Positions 37,211 through 49,755 of a DNA stretch of 64,000 nucleotides are shown one piece after another. Source of the stretch: Miscanthus floridulus (taxonomy: Eukaryota; Streptophyta; Magnoliopsida; Poales; Poaceae). A program made the translations under genes and the position numbers. Position 1 is the first letter of the stretch, and every line of letters begins with the position of its first letter. The stretch covers positions 85,135,844 through 85,199,843 of the forward strand of contig NC_089598.1 of NCBI RefSeq assembly GCF_019320115.1, read 5' to 3'. Under the pieces are notes generated by a model that did no database searches, was not told the origin of the DNA, and saw only the letters and a list, made by a program, of their open reading frames with translations.

Positions 37211-38040
37211 CTTCACCACACAGAGGTGCTAGCTCATATTGCATTGACATCAGAATTGCTAGAGCAAATTATTCGGGAGCAGAAGGAAGACCCCGAAGAG
37301 ATTCCTCACATCAAGAAGTTGCTAGCTGAAGGACATGGACCTCATTTTAGCATTGATGAGATGGGAGCCGTGAGATACAAGAATAGATTGGTGGTTTCGT
37401 CTAATGAGGAGCTGAAGAGGAAGATTCTAAAAGAAGCCCATCATTCCAAGCTGTCTATCCACCCTGGTAGCAACAAGATGTACCATGATCTACGTCAACT
37501 GTACTAGTGGTCTTACATGAAGCAAGATATCACCTAGTTTGTTGCAGAGTGTGACACTTGTGGTAGAATCAAGGCAGATCATATGTGTACTCCTGGATAT
37601 CTGCAGCCCTTGCCCATTCCTGTTTGGAAATGGGAGGATATTTCCCTAGATTTCATTGTGGGTTTACCCCGCACCTCCTCTGGCTTTGATTCTATTTGGG
37701 TCATTGTGGACCATCTCACCAAGTCTGCCCACTTCCTTCTAGTGGACACTAGATACAATGCAAAGAAGTATGCGGAGTTATACTTTGATCGGATTGTGAC
37801 CCTACATGGAGTTCCTCTCACCATCATCTCTGATAGAGGGTTAGTTTTTGTCTCTCATTTCTGGGAGAAACTCCAGGAGTGTTTGGGTACTCGTCTTCTC
37901 AGAAGCTCAGCATACCACCCACAGACTGATGGTCAAACTGAAAGGGTGAACCAGGTGCTCGAGGATATGCTACGGGCTTGTACCATCTCTTTTCCTGAGA
38001 AGTGGGATCATTGTTTAAAGCTGGCAGAATTTTTCTTATA
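37210..38040 (+). pseudogene. Chromovirus integrase, zinc and catalytic domains
   Basis: The HHCC zinc region ([20 protein letters not shown] to CDTCGRIKADH) spans about 37438-37583 and holds two TAG codons (37505, 37535), at a Trp and a Gln position. The catalytic core follows with Asp in LDFIVGLP (37649), Asp in ISDRG (37832) and Glu in TDGQTERVNQ (37940), giving the D-x35-E spacing. At about 38030 an extra T in a run of T shifts the frame before NNSYQE-type sequence. Confidence 0.92.
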
Positions 38041-38699
38041 ATAACAGTTATCAAGAGAGTATCCGCATGGCACCATTTGAAGCTTTATATGGACAAAAGT
38101 GTAGGACACCACTAAACTGGGTTGAAGTAGGAGACCATGGGTACTTCAAGCTTGATTTCATAAAGGAGGCTAGAGAGAAAGTAAATATAATTCATGAACA
38201 CTTGAAGGCAGCTCAGAGTCGACAGAAGGCTTACGCAGATAAGCGAAGAAGACCTTTGGAATTTGCAGCTGGAGATTTTGTGTATCTCAAGGTATCTCCT
38301 ATGAGATGGGTACATCGGTTTGGTGTCCATGGCAAGTTAGCCCCTCGGTATGTGGGTCTATACAAGGTGTTGCAGCAGTGTGGTCCTGTTGCTTATCGTC
38401 TCCAACTCCCGGAAATTCTCTCGGCAGTTCACAATGTATTTCACATCTCACAACTGAAGAAATGCCTACGGGTTCCTGAAGAATCTGTGGAAATAGAAGG
38501 ACTTCCGCTCCAACCTGATCTGTCTTATGTGGAGCATCCTATAAAAATCTTGGATGAGAAGGAGAGAGTGACCAGGAACAGGGTGATAAAGTTTTACAAG
38601 GTGCAATGGCAAAACCATTCAGTGGACGAAGCCACCTGGGAGCAAGAGAGCTACTTAACAAAGCATTACCCCCATCTCCTCTCTGGGTTGGATAGTTAG
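38041..38699 (+). pseudogene. Integrase C-terminal domain with chromodomain
   Basis: After the frameshift the frame continues with MAPFEALYGQKCRTPLNW and the integrase C-terminal GPVAYRLQLP and HNVFHISQLKKC motifs. It ends in a chromodomain (VEHPIKILDEKERV, then VQWQNHSVDEATWEQE, about 38530-38650). The chromodomain identifies the element as a chromovirus; in relatives it steers integration to marked heterochromatin. The domain has no stop codon. Confidence 0.93.
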
Positions 38700-38771
38700 T
38701 GTTGCGCTAAATATATTTCCCTGTCTTTTTTCTCACACTAGGCACATAAATCTTGGGTTGAGATTTTCTTT

Positions 38772-38786
38772 TAGGGGGCTAGATTT
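38772..38786 (+). other. Polypurine tract before the 3' LTR
   Basis: agggggctagat-type purine-rich run directly before TGTAACACC. It would prime plus-strand synthesis. Confidence 0.7.
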
Positions 38787-40137
38787 TGTAACACCCCGGT
38801 GTTACATTGTAATGTTTTGCTAAAACATCGTAGGAGCATCATGTATATGTGCATATGTGTGTAAATTGGAGTAGAAATCAATATACGACATTTGAAACGT
38901 TTATCCGAAACGGGAAATAAATGTTAAGTTTCATGTCGCTTTATATTGTTTAGTATTCTAAACGGATTTTTATTAAATAAAAATGATGTAGATCGTGTAT
39001 GTGAACTTTAATAAAATTTGTAGTACATACTCAGTAGTCGATAATGAAACAGGTAGCTCGGAATTGGAATTCGACGCGAAACCGTTCGAAAGTTTAAGTC
39101 ATTTCGCGTAAGTTATAAATGGGTCGACGAAGCCACTTTTGGTAATTGTAGAAAACCCGTGCACGTCATCGCTTGGACAAGCCATCACTGACCATGGTCA
39201 CCACTGTGCCTTGGTTGCCTGCCACCGCACGCAAGCACACTGCGCACGAGTCCTATCAGCTCTGCACTCGCGTGGGTCGACGCGCGGACAGTCGCCTGGG
39301 CACGTCTCAATGTTTCCCGTCGTCATGTGCACGCGTACCTTGCGTTAATGACCGTGGATGTGCCAACGCCACTGTCCGCTGTCGCCATGACCGACGGGAC
39401 CTCTCGTTTTTAATTCGCCATGACCTAGCGTGTTAATGAAAATTCGTCGCGTCCGTGGCTCCGCGAGACAGCCAACTAGCTTGATTGACACCACCTTGCC
39501 ATTGTAGCACCTCACTGTGCTTCAATTTTGGAAGCACAGCTCTGCCTGCTCCATAAGAACAAGGTGAACTGCGCCGTCGTCCATCCACTGAACCAGAGCA
39601 TACCAGTTCCATTCATGCACTGCTGCTTCTCCTCCAGCTGCTCATCGCACTGCCCACTTCATTCAAAGCTCCACCGCCGTTTTGCGTCTTCTTCGTGGCC
39701 GGCGAAAGATTGCCTGAGCAGAGCCGGCGGTGTGTTACTGTTCATCTTAGCTTGCTGACATCATCATGACGTCACCCTACGTCACACGTGTTTGTGGCCG
39801 CTTTCAGTAGGAAAATAAAGCTTGGAATGCATTAGAAATACTCTGGGCCAGTTTCCGCGCTTGCAGCCGCGCTGGGCCGGCCTGCCTGCCGCTGCCGCGG
39901 CTGGGCCGCGCCACGCGTGCCGCTGTCGCTGCTGTCGCCGCAGCCGCGCCGCGTGCTGCCCGCTCGTGTCTGCCCGCGCCCGCGCGCCCGCTGCCGCTGG
40001 CTGGGCCGCGCCGCGCTGTTCCTGCTGCCGCGACGCTGCTGGGCCGCGCCCGCGCTGGCGTGCTGGCTGCCGAGCCGCTGTGGGCGCGCAATTAGAATTC
40101 GTTTTCTTAAGATCCAGAAGCATAGAAATGATTATTC
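38787..40137 (+). mobile_element. 3' LTR of the chromovirus, truncated by the gap
   Basis: Starts TGTAACACCCCGGTGTTAC and follows 30295-31660 of the 5' LTR with few differences. The remaining 2 kb of the LTR is not present after the gap, so it lies in the unsequenced interval or was lost in assembly. Confidence 0.93.
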
Positions 40138-40237
40138 NNNNNNNNNNNNNNNNNNNNNNNNNNNNNNNNNNNNNNNNNNNNNNNNNNNNNNNNNNNNNNN
40201 NNNNNNNNNNNNNNNNNNNNNNNNNNNNNNNNNNNNN
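40138..40237. other. Assembly gap of exactly 100 N
   Basis: A fixed-size placeholder. Sequence on its two sides does not continue (LTR middle versus a VAMP intron), so the true missing length is unknown. Confidence 0.99.
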
Positions 40238-40340
40238 CACGGTTGGTAGAGATTCCAGTTGAGAGGCTGAACACCCAGGCTTGATCCTAGGTGTCATGGT
40301 CGTATGAGTACCTCAGTAAAGAGTTTGATGCTCCCATTTC
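40238..40340 (+). other. tRNA-like (possible SINE) fragment
   Basis: The first 60 bases hold a tggtagagattcc stretch and a ggcttgatcctag stretch spaced like the A and B boxes of a tRNA-derived SINE. The 5' start is in the gap and no clear tail is seen. Weak call. Confidence 0.3.
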
Positions 40341-40747
40341 TTAAGACAAAGTCAAATGTCTCCCTCTCCCTCTCTCTCTCCTTGCGTAGATTTACATATA
40401 TAGGTACAAAGATAGATTTGCATAAACAATACAGTCTAACAATACAGTCTAGAATTATTTAACAAATGATGCAATCCCTACAACGCAATAATGGCATTTC
40501 AACGAACAAGGTTACTGGCACTCGAATTGGATTGAGTAGCACATATATCAAATTTCTACAACATATCGACTCAAATTCATTATACACTTAATGTTAAGGG
40601 TCAAGAAGCCATACACATGTTTTCTTCTCAGGGTGAAAGACCTATGCTAACTTTTTTATAGCCAAAAGAACTCATCTATGCTTTCTTGGATCTACACACA
40701 TGCCAAAATTAAATTGCTAATGTAGACATTATAAAGGAATCCAATAC

Positions 40748-42534
40748 CTGAGAACGCAGATTTTCAGTTTTGTCAACAAGCAGCTCAATCTTCTCACCAC
40801 GGTCAAGAACCTGAACATCAAAATAGTAATATGGAATTAGGAATAATGTTTGTTGAGGTGTGCTGTCTTTTTCATTATAATGCAGAGATGTGTATTTTTT
40901 CAGATGATTAAATATAGTACCTTCTCAATGTTTTCCACCATAACTTCTTTGACTTCTGAGACTTGAGCCTTCACCTTGGCAAGCTTGCTGACCTCCTCAG
41001 GGTGGTCCACACAGTACTGCATGTGCTCTTTAAGCTTTGATCTTTATTAATGGTAAAAACAAATAGATGTTAGTCAAGAAAGTCAAGGGATCTAAATGAT
41101 TGATTGACTGTTGTGTAAAAAGAACAAAGGGGACACACCCAAACTCCCTGTTCAAGCTGTCCGCTGCAACAACGGGGATTTGTCGCCCGACTGATCCAAC
41201 AGCAACTACACAATACGCTGTAAAAAAGCAAACAATATTTATCATCAACATGTTCTAGAGCATTGGTTGATTGATAAAGTAAGCATCAAAGCACAAACAT
41301 ATTAACCGATGTTTCATGTTAACCTAAGAACTTTCACAAGGGATAGATAACTAAGAAAGAAATAGTTATATTTGCTTCAGGTCAACCAAAGATGACTTCA
41401 AGAAAAGGAAATAATGGATCTTCTATATTAGCACAGCCATATTGCGGCTGTCCAATATGTACAGAAACACTGTTAATCAAAGTATTCTAAAGATTAGCAC
41501 CTACTAACTGGCTAACTCACAAGTCACAATGCCAATGCAAACTCGCAATTATGTAATCATACAGTGGTACTTGCAGCATACTTCTTTTGCACAATAACTT
41601 GGTATATTTGCTCTAGAACAACACAAGATACTGAAATGGATGCCTAACTCATATCAGGCACTAAGAACTTGATATTACAACATTCATTATCGCATACGCA
41701 TAATACTATAATATGCCACAACCTCTTATGTGATAAAATTGTACCAAATGAAAGCAAAATTGAGCTACATGGCCACGGCATCAACTAACACCAATAGAAT
41801 TGGCAAAATGGCCACCCCTTCCAATGACTAGAAACCGCATGGTTCCACACGAGAGATATGTGCCAGTGCTTTTATCCCCCACGGAAAGCACTAGAACACA
41901 ATCCAACCACACCAAATCCAGAAAACCCCTGAATCTGCGATTAGGTTCCCTAAAGTCAAGGACGATCGAGACACCTTGAAGCTATATCCATAACGCATCT
42001 CAGCAGATGAGATGCAACAGGCCTAAATTTTCTGCTGCCCACCATGCATACCGATATACCATACATAGAAAATATCCGAGCAGGTGACCCCCTAAAAATA
42101 GCCATTTACAGCAACTCCCGACCCTCCCCAAAACACATCTCATCTCAACTCAAAGTGGAGTCCAAACAGCAGCTCCGATTGATGAGCGTCAAGCAACAGC
42201 TCGCTCCACTCAGATTAGCCTCGAAGCAACCGTCGAATCTAACCCCACACCACCTCGAGACGACCGAGCCTGAGACCCCACCCCCACCAGGCGGCGGATG
42301 GAGGCGAGCCCCGCGAGATCTAAGCGAGGCGAGCCCCGATTCGAGCTCGCAGCGGCGCAGATCCGCGCGGAACAGGGCGGTCCGGGGCGAGCGACGGACG
42401 GGGAGGGGAAGGGAAAGCAAGCTACTCACTGAATCCGTCCTCGACGAGGTAGTTGAAGGTGTGGCCGTCGCAGTTGTAGGTGAACTTGTTGTTGCTGGCG
42501 GGGAGCTTCTGCAGGCACTAGGCGGCGATGGTGG
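40748..42534 (-). pseudogene. VAMP72-type R-SNARE gene fragment with introns
   Basis: Four exons on the minus strand: part of exon 1 (about 42430-42534), 41139-41217, 40921-41041 and 40748-40810, all with GT-AG edges and compatible phases. They encode the longin part ([28 protein letters not shown]), then [41 protein letters not shown] and the start of the SNARE helix with VLDRGEKIELLVDKTENLRSQ. Functional VAMP72 proteins drive secretory-vesicle fusion at the plasma membrane. This copy is broken: the first ~25 codons are replaced by unrelated sequence, an expected Gln is TAG just before CLQKL, and about 25-30 residues are missing between GRQIP and SLNREFG. The exon for the end of the SNARE helix and the membrane anchor is absent, being in the gap or never copied. 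Confidence 0.88.
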
Positions 42535-42743
42535 GGATGACCGGCGACGGAGGGGCGAAACCCTAGGCCATGCGACCCGCCGCGTGGCGTCGCGAGGAGG
42601 AAGCGGCGTGGTGGTGGGGTTGGTGGAGGAGGAGGAGGAGGAGAAGGAGGAGGAGGAGGGAGGCCGCCGCCGCGCGGAGGGCGGGCCACCGCTGAGGCCG
42701 TTCCGCGCCGTCGCGTGAGGTGCGCCGCGAGCCGGTAGCGAGG

Positions 42744-42748
<5 letters not shown>

Positions 42749-42814
<66 letters not shown>
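42749..42814. repeat. (GA)n microsatellite, about 66 bp
   Basis: An uninterrupted GA run. On the minus strand it is a CT run in the position of the VAMP 5' leader, where such runs are common in plants. The 243-codon Ser/Pro/Leu frame across it is an artefact of low complexity. Confidence 0.95.
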
Positions 42815-42820
<6 letters not shown>

Positions 42821-42965
42821 CGGAGAATCGGAGAGCCGCCGAGGGCTTCATTGTGGGCGGGCGCGGGCTGCAGCAAGCGACGGAACCAACACGGGCCGTC
42901 GATCGGAGAATCGGACGGGCAGGAGAATTTCGGGCGACGTGGGCACCCTGGCTGGCGGCCAAAGC

Positions 42966-43812
42966 TAAAACAGTTTAAAATTGCAATAACTAAAATTACA
43001 AAATTTTATAATTATTTTTATAGATATATTTACATATACAATAACTAAACAACCACAACAATTTAAAATTGCAAAATTGAACCTTTAAAAAAGGGAAAAA
43101 ATTAAATTTTAAAAAATTAAAATCAAAACTACTAAAATAATTTTGAGACACCAAATGATCTTAAATGAAAATTTGATAAACATCAAAGTTGTAGAGGTCA
43201 TGAAGATCTACAACTTTTATTTTAGTCATCTTGTCATTTGATAAAATTTGAACCTTTCAAATTTAAAATTTTAAAAAATGACAAGTTCGAACCAAAATTT
43301 GAGACCCAAAATGATTTCAACATAAAATGTGATGAAAACCAAAGTTGTTCAACTCATTAATATATACAACTTTTATTTTAGTCATCTTGTCATTTAACAA
43401 AATTTGAACCTTTCAAATTTGAAATTTTGAAAAACGACAAGTTCGAACCAAAATTTAAGACCCAAATTGATTTCAACATAAAAAGTGATGAATACCAAAG
43501 TTGTTCAACTCATGAATATATACAACTTTTATTTTAGTCATTTCTTCATTTGACAAATTCTTAGCACACATTGTTCTCTAATCTTACACATGTCTCATAT
43601 AGTTTATAAAACCATATGAGAGATGTGTCACATTTGTGAACAATGTCATTACCATTTTGTCATATGAAGAAATGACCAATACAAAAGTTATAGATCTTGA
43701 TGAGTTATTCAACTTTGGTATTTATCACTTTTTCAGCTGAAATCATTTGGGGTACCAAAATCTTGTTTGAAGTTGCATGTTTTTTAAATTCAAAATTTAA
43801 ATTGCTCAAACT

Positions 43813-43848
<36 letters not shown>

Positions 43849-46800
43849 ACAAAACCAACAAAATAAATTGATCGAGAATGATTTTAGAAAATTTTAGAAA
43901 AAAATTATCAGATTTGGAGTTAGTATGAGGAAGAAAAACTAGTTACAAAGTTGACCCACAGATTAAAAAAAGAAATCATACTATTCACTATGATCATGTA
44001 AGGATCATCTAGAACAGTGTGATTTCTCTTTTTAATCTGTGGGTAAACTTTGTAACTAGTTTTTCTCCATCATACTAACTCCAAATGTGATGGTTTTTTT
44101 CCTAAAAATTTCTAAAATCATGCTTCAGCATTTAAGTTTGATCAAACTTGGATGTGACAATGTTTTACACATTTTAAATTTTGAAATTTGAAATTTGATA
44201 AGTTCAAATCAAATTTTAAAACCCTAAATGATTTCAGATGTAAAAGTGATGAATACAAAAGTTGTTCAACTCATCAAGATCTACAACTTTTATTTTGGTC
44301 ATCTTGTCATTTGACAAAATTTGAACCTTTCAAATTTGAAATTTTAAAAAATAACAAGTTCGAACCAAAATTTGAGACCCAAAATAATTTCAACATAAAA
44401 TGTGATGAAAACCAAAGTTGTTGAACTCATTAATATCTACAAGTTTTATTTTAGTCATCTTGTCATTTAACAAAATTTGAACCTTTCAAATTTGAAATTT
44501 TGAAAAACGACAAGTTTGAACCAAAATTTGAGACCCAAATTGATTTCAACATAAAAAGTGATGAATACCAAAGTTGTTTAACTCATGAATATATACAACT
44601 TTTATTTTGGTCATTTCTTTATTTGACAAATTCTTAGCACACATTATTCTCTAATCTTACACATATCTCATATCGTTTATAAAACCATATGAGAGATGTG
44701 TCACATTTGTGAACAATGTCATTACCATTTTGTCATATGAAGAAATGACCAATACAAAAGTTGTAGATCTCGATGAGGTATTCAACTTTGGTATTTATCA
44801 CTTTTTTAGCTGAAATCATTTGGGGTATCAAAATCTTGTCTGAAGTTGCATTTTTTTGAAATTCAAAATTTAAATTGCTCAAACTTTTTATATGTATATA
44901 TTGACAAAACCAACAAAATAAATTGATAGATAATGATTTTAGAAAATTTTAGGAAAAACATCATCAGATTTGGAGTTAGTACGAGGAAGAAAAACTAGTT
45001 ACAAAGTTGACCCACAGATTAAAAAAAGAAATCACACTGTTCACTATGATCATGTAAGGGATCATCTAGAACAGTGTGATTTCTCTTTTTAATCTGTAGG
45101 TAAATTTTGTAACTAGTTTTTCTCCCTCATACTAACTCCAAATGTGATGGTTCTTTTTCCTAAAAATTTCTAAAATTATGCTTCAGCATTTAAGTTTGAT
45201 CAAACTTGGATGTGATAATGTTTTACATATTTTAAAATTTGAAATTTGAAATTTGATAAGTTCAAACCAAATTTTAAAACCCTAAATGATTTCAGATGTA
45301 AAAGTGATGAATACAAAAGTTGTTCAACTCATCAAGATCTACAACTTTTATTTTGGTCATCTTGTCATTTGACAAAATTTGACCTTTCAAATTTGAAATT
45401 TTAAAAAATAACAAGTTCGAACCAAAATTTGAGACCCAAAATAATTTCAACATAAAATGTGATGAATACCAAAGTTGTTGAACTCATTAATATCTACAAG
45501 TTTTATTTTAGTCATCTTGTCATTTGACAAAATTTGAACCTTTCAAATTTGAAATTTTGAAAAACGACAAGTTCGAACCAAAATTTGAGACCCAAATTGA
45601 TTTCAACATAAAAAGTGATGAATACCAAAGTTGTTCAACTCATGAATATATACAACTTTTATTTTGGTCATTTCTTCATTTGACAAATTCTTAGCACACA
45701 TTGTTCTCTAATCTTACACATGTCTCATATCGTTTATAAAACCATATGAGAGATGTGTCACATTTGTGAACAATGTCATTATCATTTTGTCATATGAAGA
45801 AATGACCAATACAAAAGTTGTAGATCTCGATGAGTTATTCAACTTTGGTATTTATCACTTTTTTGGCTGAAATCATTTGGGGTATCAAAATCTTATCTAA
45901 AGTTGCATTTTTTTTTAAATTCAAAATTTAAATTGCTCAAACTTTTTATATGTATATATTGACAAAACCAACAAAATAAATTGATAGATAATGATTTTAG
46001 AAAATTTTAGGAAAAAAAATCATCAGATTTGGAGTTAGTACGAGGAAGAAAAACTAGTTACAAAGTTGACCCACAGATTAAAAAAAGAAATCACACTGTT
46101 CACTATGATCATGTAAGGGATCATCTAGAACAGTGTGATTTCTCTTTTTAATCTGTAGGTAAATTTTGTAACTAGTTTTTCTCCCTCATACTAACTCCAA
46201 ATGTGATGGTTCTTTTTCCTACAAATTTCTAAAATCATGCTTCAGCATTTAAGTTTGATCAAACTTAAATGTGATAATGTTTTACACATTTTAAAATTTG
46301 AAATTTGATAAGTTCAAACTAAATTTTAAAACCCTAAATGATTTCAGATGTAAAAGTGATGAATACAAAAGTTGTTCAACTCATCAAGATCTACAACTTT
46401 TATTTTGGTCATCTTGTCATTTGACAAAATTTGAACCTTTCAAATTTGAAATTTTAAAAAATGACAAGTTCGAACCAAAATTTGAGACCCAAAATGATTT
46501 CAACATAAAATGTGATGAATACCAAAGTTGTTCAACTCATTAATATCTACAAGTTTTATTTTAGTCATCTTATCATTTGACAAAATTTGAACCTTTCAAA
46601 TTTGAAATTTTGAAAAACGACAAGTTCGAACCAAAATTTTAGACCCAAATTGATTTCAACATAAAAAGTGATGAATACCAAAGTTGTTCAACTCATGAAT
46701 ATATATAATTTTTATTTTAGTCATTTCTTCATTTGACAAATTCTTAGCACACATTGTTCTCTAATCTTACACATGTCTCATATACTTTGTAAAACCATAT

Positions 46801-47520
46801 GAGAGATGTGTCACATTTGTGAACAATGTCATTACCACTTTGTCATATGAAGAAATGACCAATACAAAAGTTGTAGATCTTGATGAGTTATTCAACTTTG
46901 GTATTTATCACTTTTTCAGCTGAAATCATTTGGGGTACCAAAATCTTGTCTGAAGTTGTATTTTTTTGAAATTCAAAATTTAAATTGCTCAAACTTTTCA
47001 TATGTATATATTGACAAAACCAACAAAATAAATTGATAGAGAATGATTTTAGAAAATTTTAGGAAAAAAATCATCAGATTTGGAGTTAGTATGAGGAAGA
47101 AAAACTAGTTACAAAGTTGACCCACAGATTAAAAAAAGAAATCACACTGTTTACTATGATCATGTAAGGATCATCTAGAACAGTGTGATTTCTCTTTTTA
47201 ATCTATAGGTAAACTTTGTAACTAGTTGTTCTCCCTTATACTAACTCCAAATGTGATTGTTTTTTTTTTCCTAAAAATTTCTAAAATCATGCTTCAGCAT
47301 TTAAGTTTGATCAAACTTGGATGTGACAATGTTTTACACATTTTAAAATTTGAAATTTAAAATTTGACAAGTTCAAACCAAATTTTAAAACCCTAAATGA
47401 TTTCAGATGTAAAAGTGATGAATACAAAAGTTGTTCAACTCATCAAGATCTACAACTTTTATTTTGGTCATCTTATTATTTGACAAAATTTGAACCTTTC
47501 AAATTTTGAAATTTTAAAAA
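42966..47520. repeat. Tandem array of ~1.06-kb units made of nested palindromes
   Basis: The landmark gatttggagttagta occurs at 43911, 44967, 46026 and 47077 (spacings 1056, 1059 and 1051), so about 4.3 units are present. Each unit contains two to three direct sub-repeats of about 160 bp (gttcaactcat...caaatttgaaatttt). It also holds a short hairpin (acattgttc...tctcatat against atatgagag...gaacaatgt) flanked by longer complementary arms (aagttgttcaactcatcaag against cttgatgagttattcaactt). A second hairpin (ggagttagtatgagg...cctcatactaactcc) has roughly 80-bp arms. The array is AT-rich and non-coding. The same hairpin occurs once in the CACTA element at 2.4-2.8 kb, so this is expanded CACTA internal sequence. 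Confidence 0.92.
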
Positions 47521-47524
47521 AGAT

Positions 47525-47740
47525 AAATGGGCACTGCAGGGGCGGCTGGTGATTGAGCCGCCCCTACAGATCAACCCCAACTGTAGGGGCGGCTCAGGTT
47601 ACCAGCCGCCCCTACTGTGCCATCTGTAGGGGCGGCTGGGCTGCTGGGGTCCGGGGACGCCCACTGTAGGGGCGCCCTCAACCCCAGCCGCCCCTACAGT
47701 AAAAATGCCCCCGTTCCTACAGTAAGAATCTGGCGTAGTG
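47525..47740 (+). mobile_element. Right terminus of a second CACTA element
   Basis: Repeated and inverted tgtaggggcggct motifs lead to an end reading ...GAATCTGGCGTAGTG at 47740, whose complement starts CACTACGCCAGATTC. The next bases, gta, are the candidate 3-bp duplication. No left terminus is seen between 40238 and 47740. The element therefore starts in or beyond the gap, with the VAMP fragment inside it, or its left end has been lost. Confidence 0.88.
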
Positions 47741-49339
47741 GTAGCTCAGCTGATGGGTTTTTTTATGGTGAACCTATCTATCCAGGTTCTAAGTCTGTGA
47801 CTGGACACCGGTGTTCATAATTTTTAGGATTTATTTTTGAACTTAATTTATAACGTTATTACTTCACCTGTATGTGACGTAGATTGTAGCCATAGATAAC
47901 AAGCGTATGTGGTAACTTCTTGTCCATCTCAGGGCATAGGGGTAGGATGTGTTTATGCATTCTGTAATATCAGTCACTAGCCTATCAACCTTTGCTCCAG
48001 CACGCTCTATAATCATATATGTTTTATAAGTATTAAAAGCTTTAATTTGTAGGTAAACTAGTAGATACAACTAATCAAAATTGATACTCTCTATTTATTT
48101 CTAACTCACTAACTGTGTACCGATTTAGATACTCTAAAATCTCTATCCGGTATGATAAATTTACTAATTACTATAATATATATGTGTTTTTCAACCTTTG
48201 TATTGCACCCATGTGTGCGGTTTTACTATGTATTTAGTTGTAAAATTAGATTAAATTATATCAGCACTTATTACACCATTTTTGTGGCAACATGAATTTA
48301 TATTTTTATTTTATTTGATCTTATTAGTTGTGGCAAATTTTTTTATCTAGATTCTAGACCCCACTCTTAGGTACTGCAATGGCATAAACAACCTACAATA
48401 CGCCACTCAAAATATACTTGTATATTTGGTACACATAGTAACACATAGCATTTATGGTGGCTCTGTTGAGGGCCTCTGTATATATTGTCATCCTTTATAT
48501 TATACTTCTGTAGATTTTTAATATGTATTTAGTTCAAATCTAAGCTTAAGTTATATTAAATTTTATTACACCTCGTTCTACAACACCATGAATCTATATT
48601 TTGGTTGTCAACATTTGATCTTATGAGGTGTTATATATTTTTAATCCACGTGTGAAGTTGAAACTCTAGCATTTTATTGTACCTTTTATTCATTTTTTCT
48701 TTTACATTCTATTAAAATCTAAATTTTGGTCCTAGATGACTCTCCTAGCTATTACAATGGTACAATATGACAGCACAATATTGAAAACGTTGAATTTGCT
48801 ATATCAAAGAATTATATGTATAGTATTATTTTTTATGAAAACACAAGTGCTTAAAATAAAAATACCAGTATTGACATGTCATTGTTTCAGTCAAAATATA
48901 TAAACTTATCTAAAGTAAATAGTTTAAAACTTTATTTTTATTCAGCATTAATATATTTAAAATGAATTGTTGTGACATTGTTTGTGTTTGTTAAGGAAAT
49001 ATTTTTCACAATTGATAAACTATTATAATAAATATTTATTACAACATCCGGCTCAATTTGAATATGGTCCATCATGGCCCATGTGTGTTGATATGTGAAA
49101 CTGTGGAGATTTGATCCCACATTAAAGTGTATACCAACCAACCCCAAATTAACCTATTTATGTGAAGCAAGAACAAAAGCTTAATGGAGTTGGTTGTATG
49201 TAGTTCACGCAGCATGTAGAGTCGATAGATTGAGCTATTTGTACTATATATGAGATGTTACAAATGGTAACATAACTGACTATTATGATTATAGTCGTGT
49301 GTGGGTCAGGAGTGTAGCCTTGTAGCACATGGCACATGT
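47741..49339. other. Intergenic, nothing recognised
   Basis: AT-rich sequence with only short frames. I see no gene, terminal repeat or RNA gene. Confidence 0.6.
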
Positions 49340-49490
49340 AGGCCCTTGTGTATGTGTGTTTGTGTGTGCGTGCATGTGCATGTGCATGTGTACATGTGTG
49401 CATGCGTGTGTGTGTGGGAGCGCGCCTGTGTGTGTGCATGTGTGCGCGTGCGTGCATGTGTGATTGCGTGTGCGTGCACATGTGCAGCAT
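49340..49490. repeat. TG / TGCATG-rich microsatellite
   Basis: Alternating purine-pyrimidine sequence (gtgtgtgcgtgcatgtgcat and similar). Short His/Thr-rich frames over it are not genes. Confidence 0.9.
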
Positions 49491-49755
49491 GCCACATACA
49501 GGAGCATGTGGTGCTTGATGTGTAGGCCCTGTGGTAAGTGCATGACATGGCAATTGTACGCACCGTATGCATGAACATGTGCACTAAAATATTTCTAGTC
49601 ATTGTCTAAGTGTGTGGTTCAGTCAATATATAGAAGTGGATTTGATCCCTTTGGAAAATGTAATGTCTAGATTGCTTGACCTCATGACTTCATGTCCACA
49701 AACATGTTGTAATGTTTAGATTCATCTCCATAAATCTTCTTCATTGCAAACCTCC

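Noticed and set aside
42145..42876. 243-codon minus-strand frame rich in Ser, Leu and Pro
   Set aside because: It is produced by the GA microsatellite and GC-rich leader and overlaps the VAMP exon in a different frame.
49158..49602. His/Thr/Cys-rich frames
   Set aside because: They arise from a TG/TGCATG microsatellite with no family resemblance.
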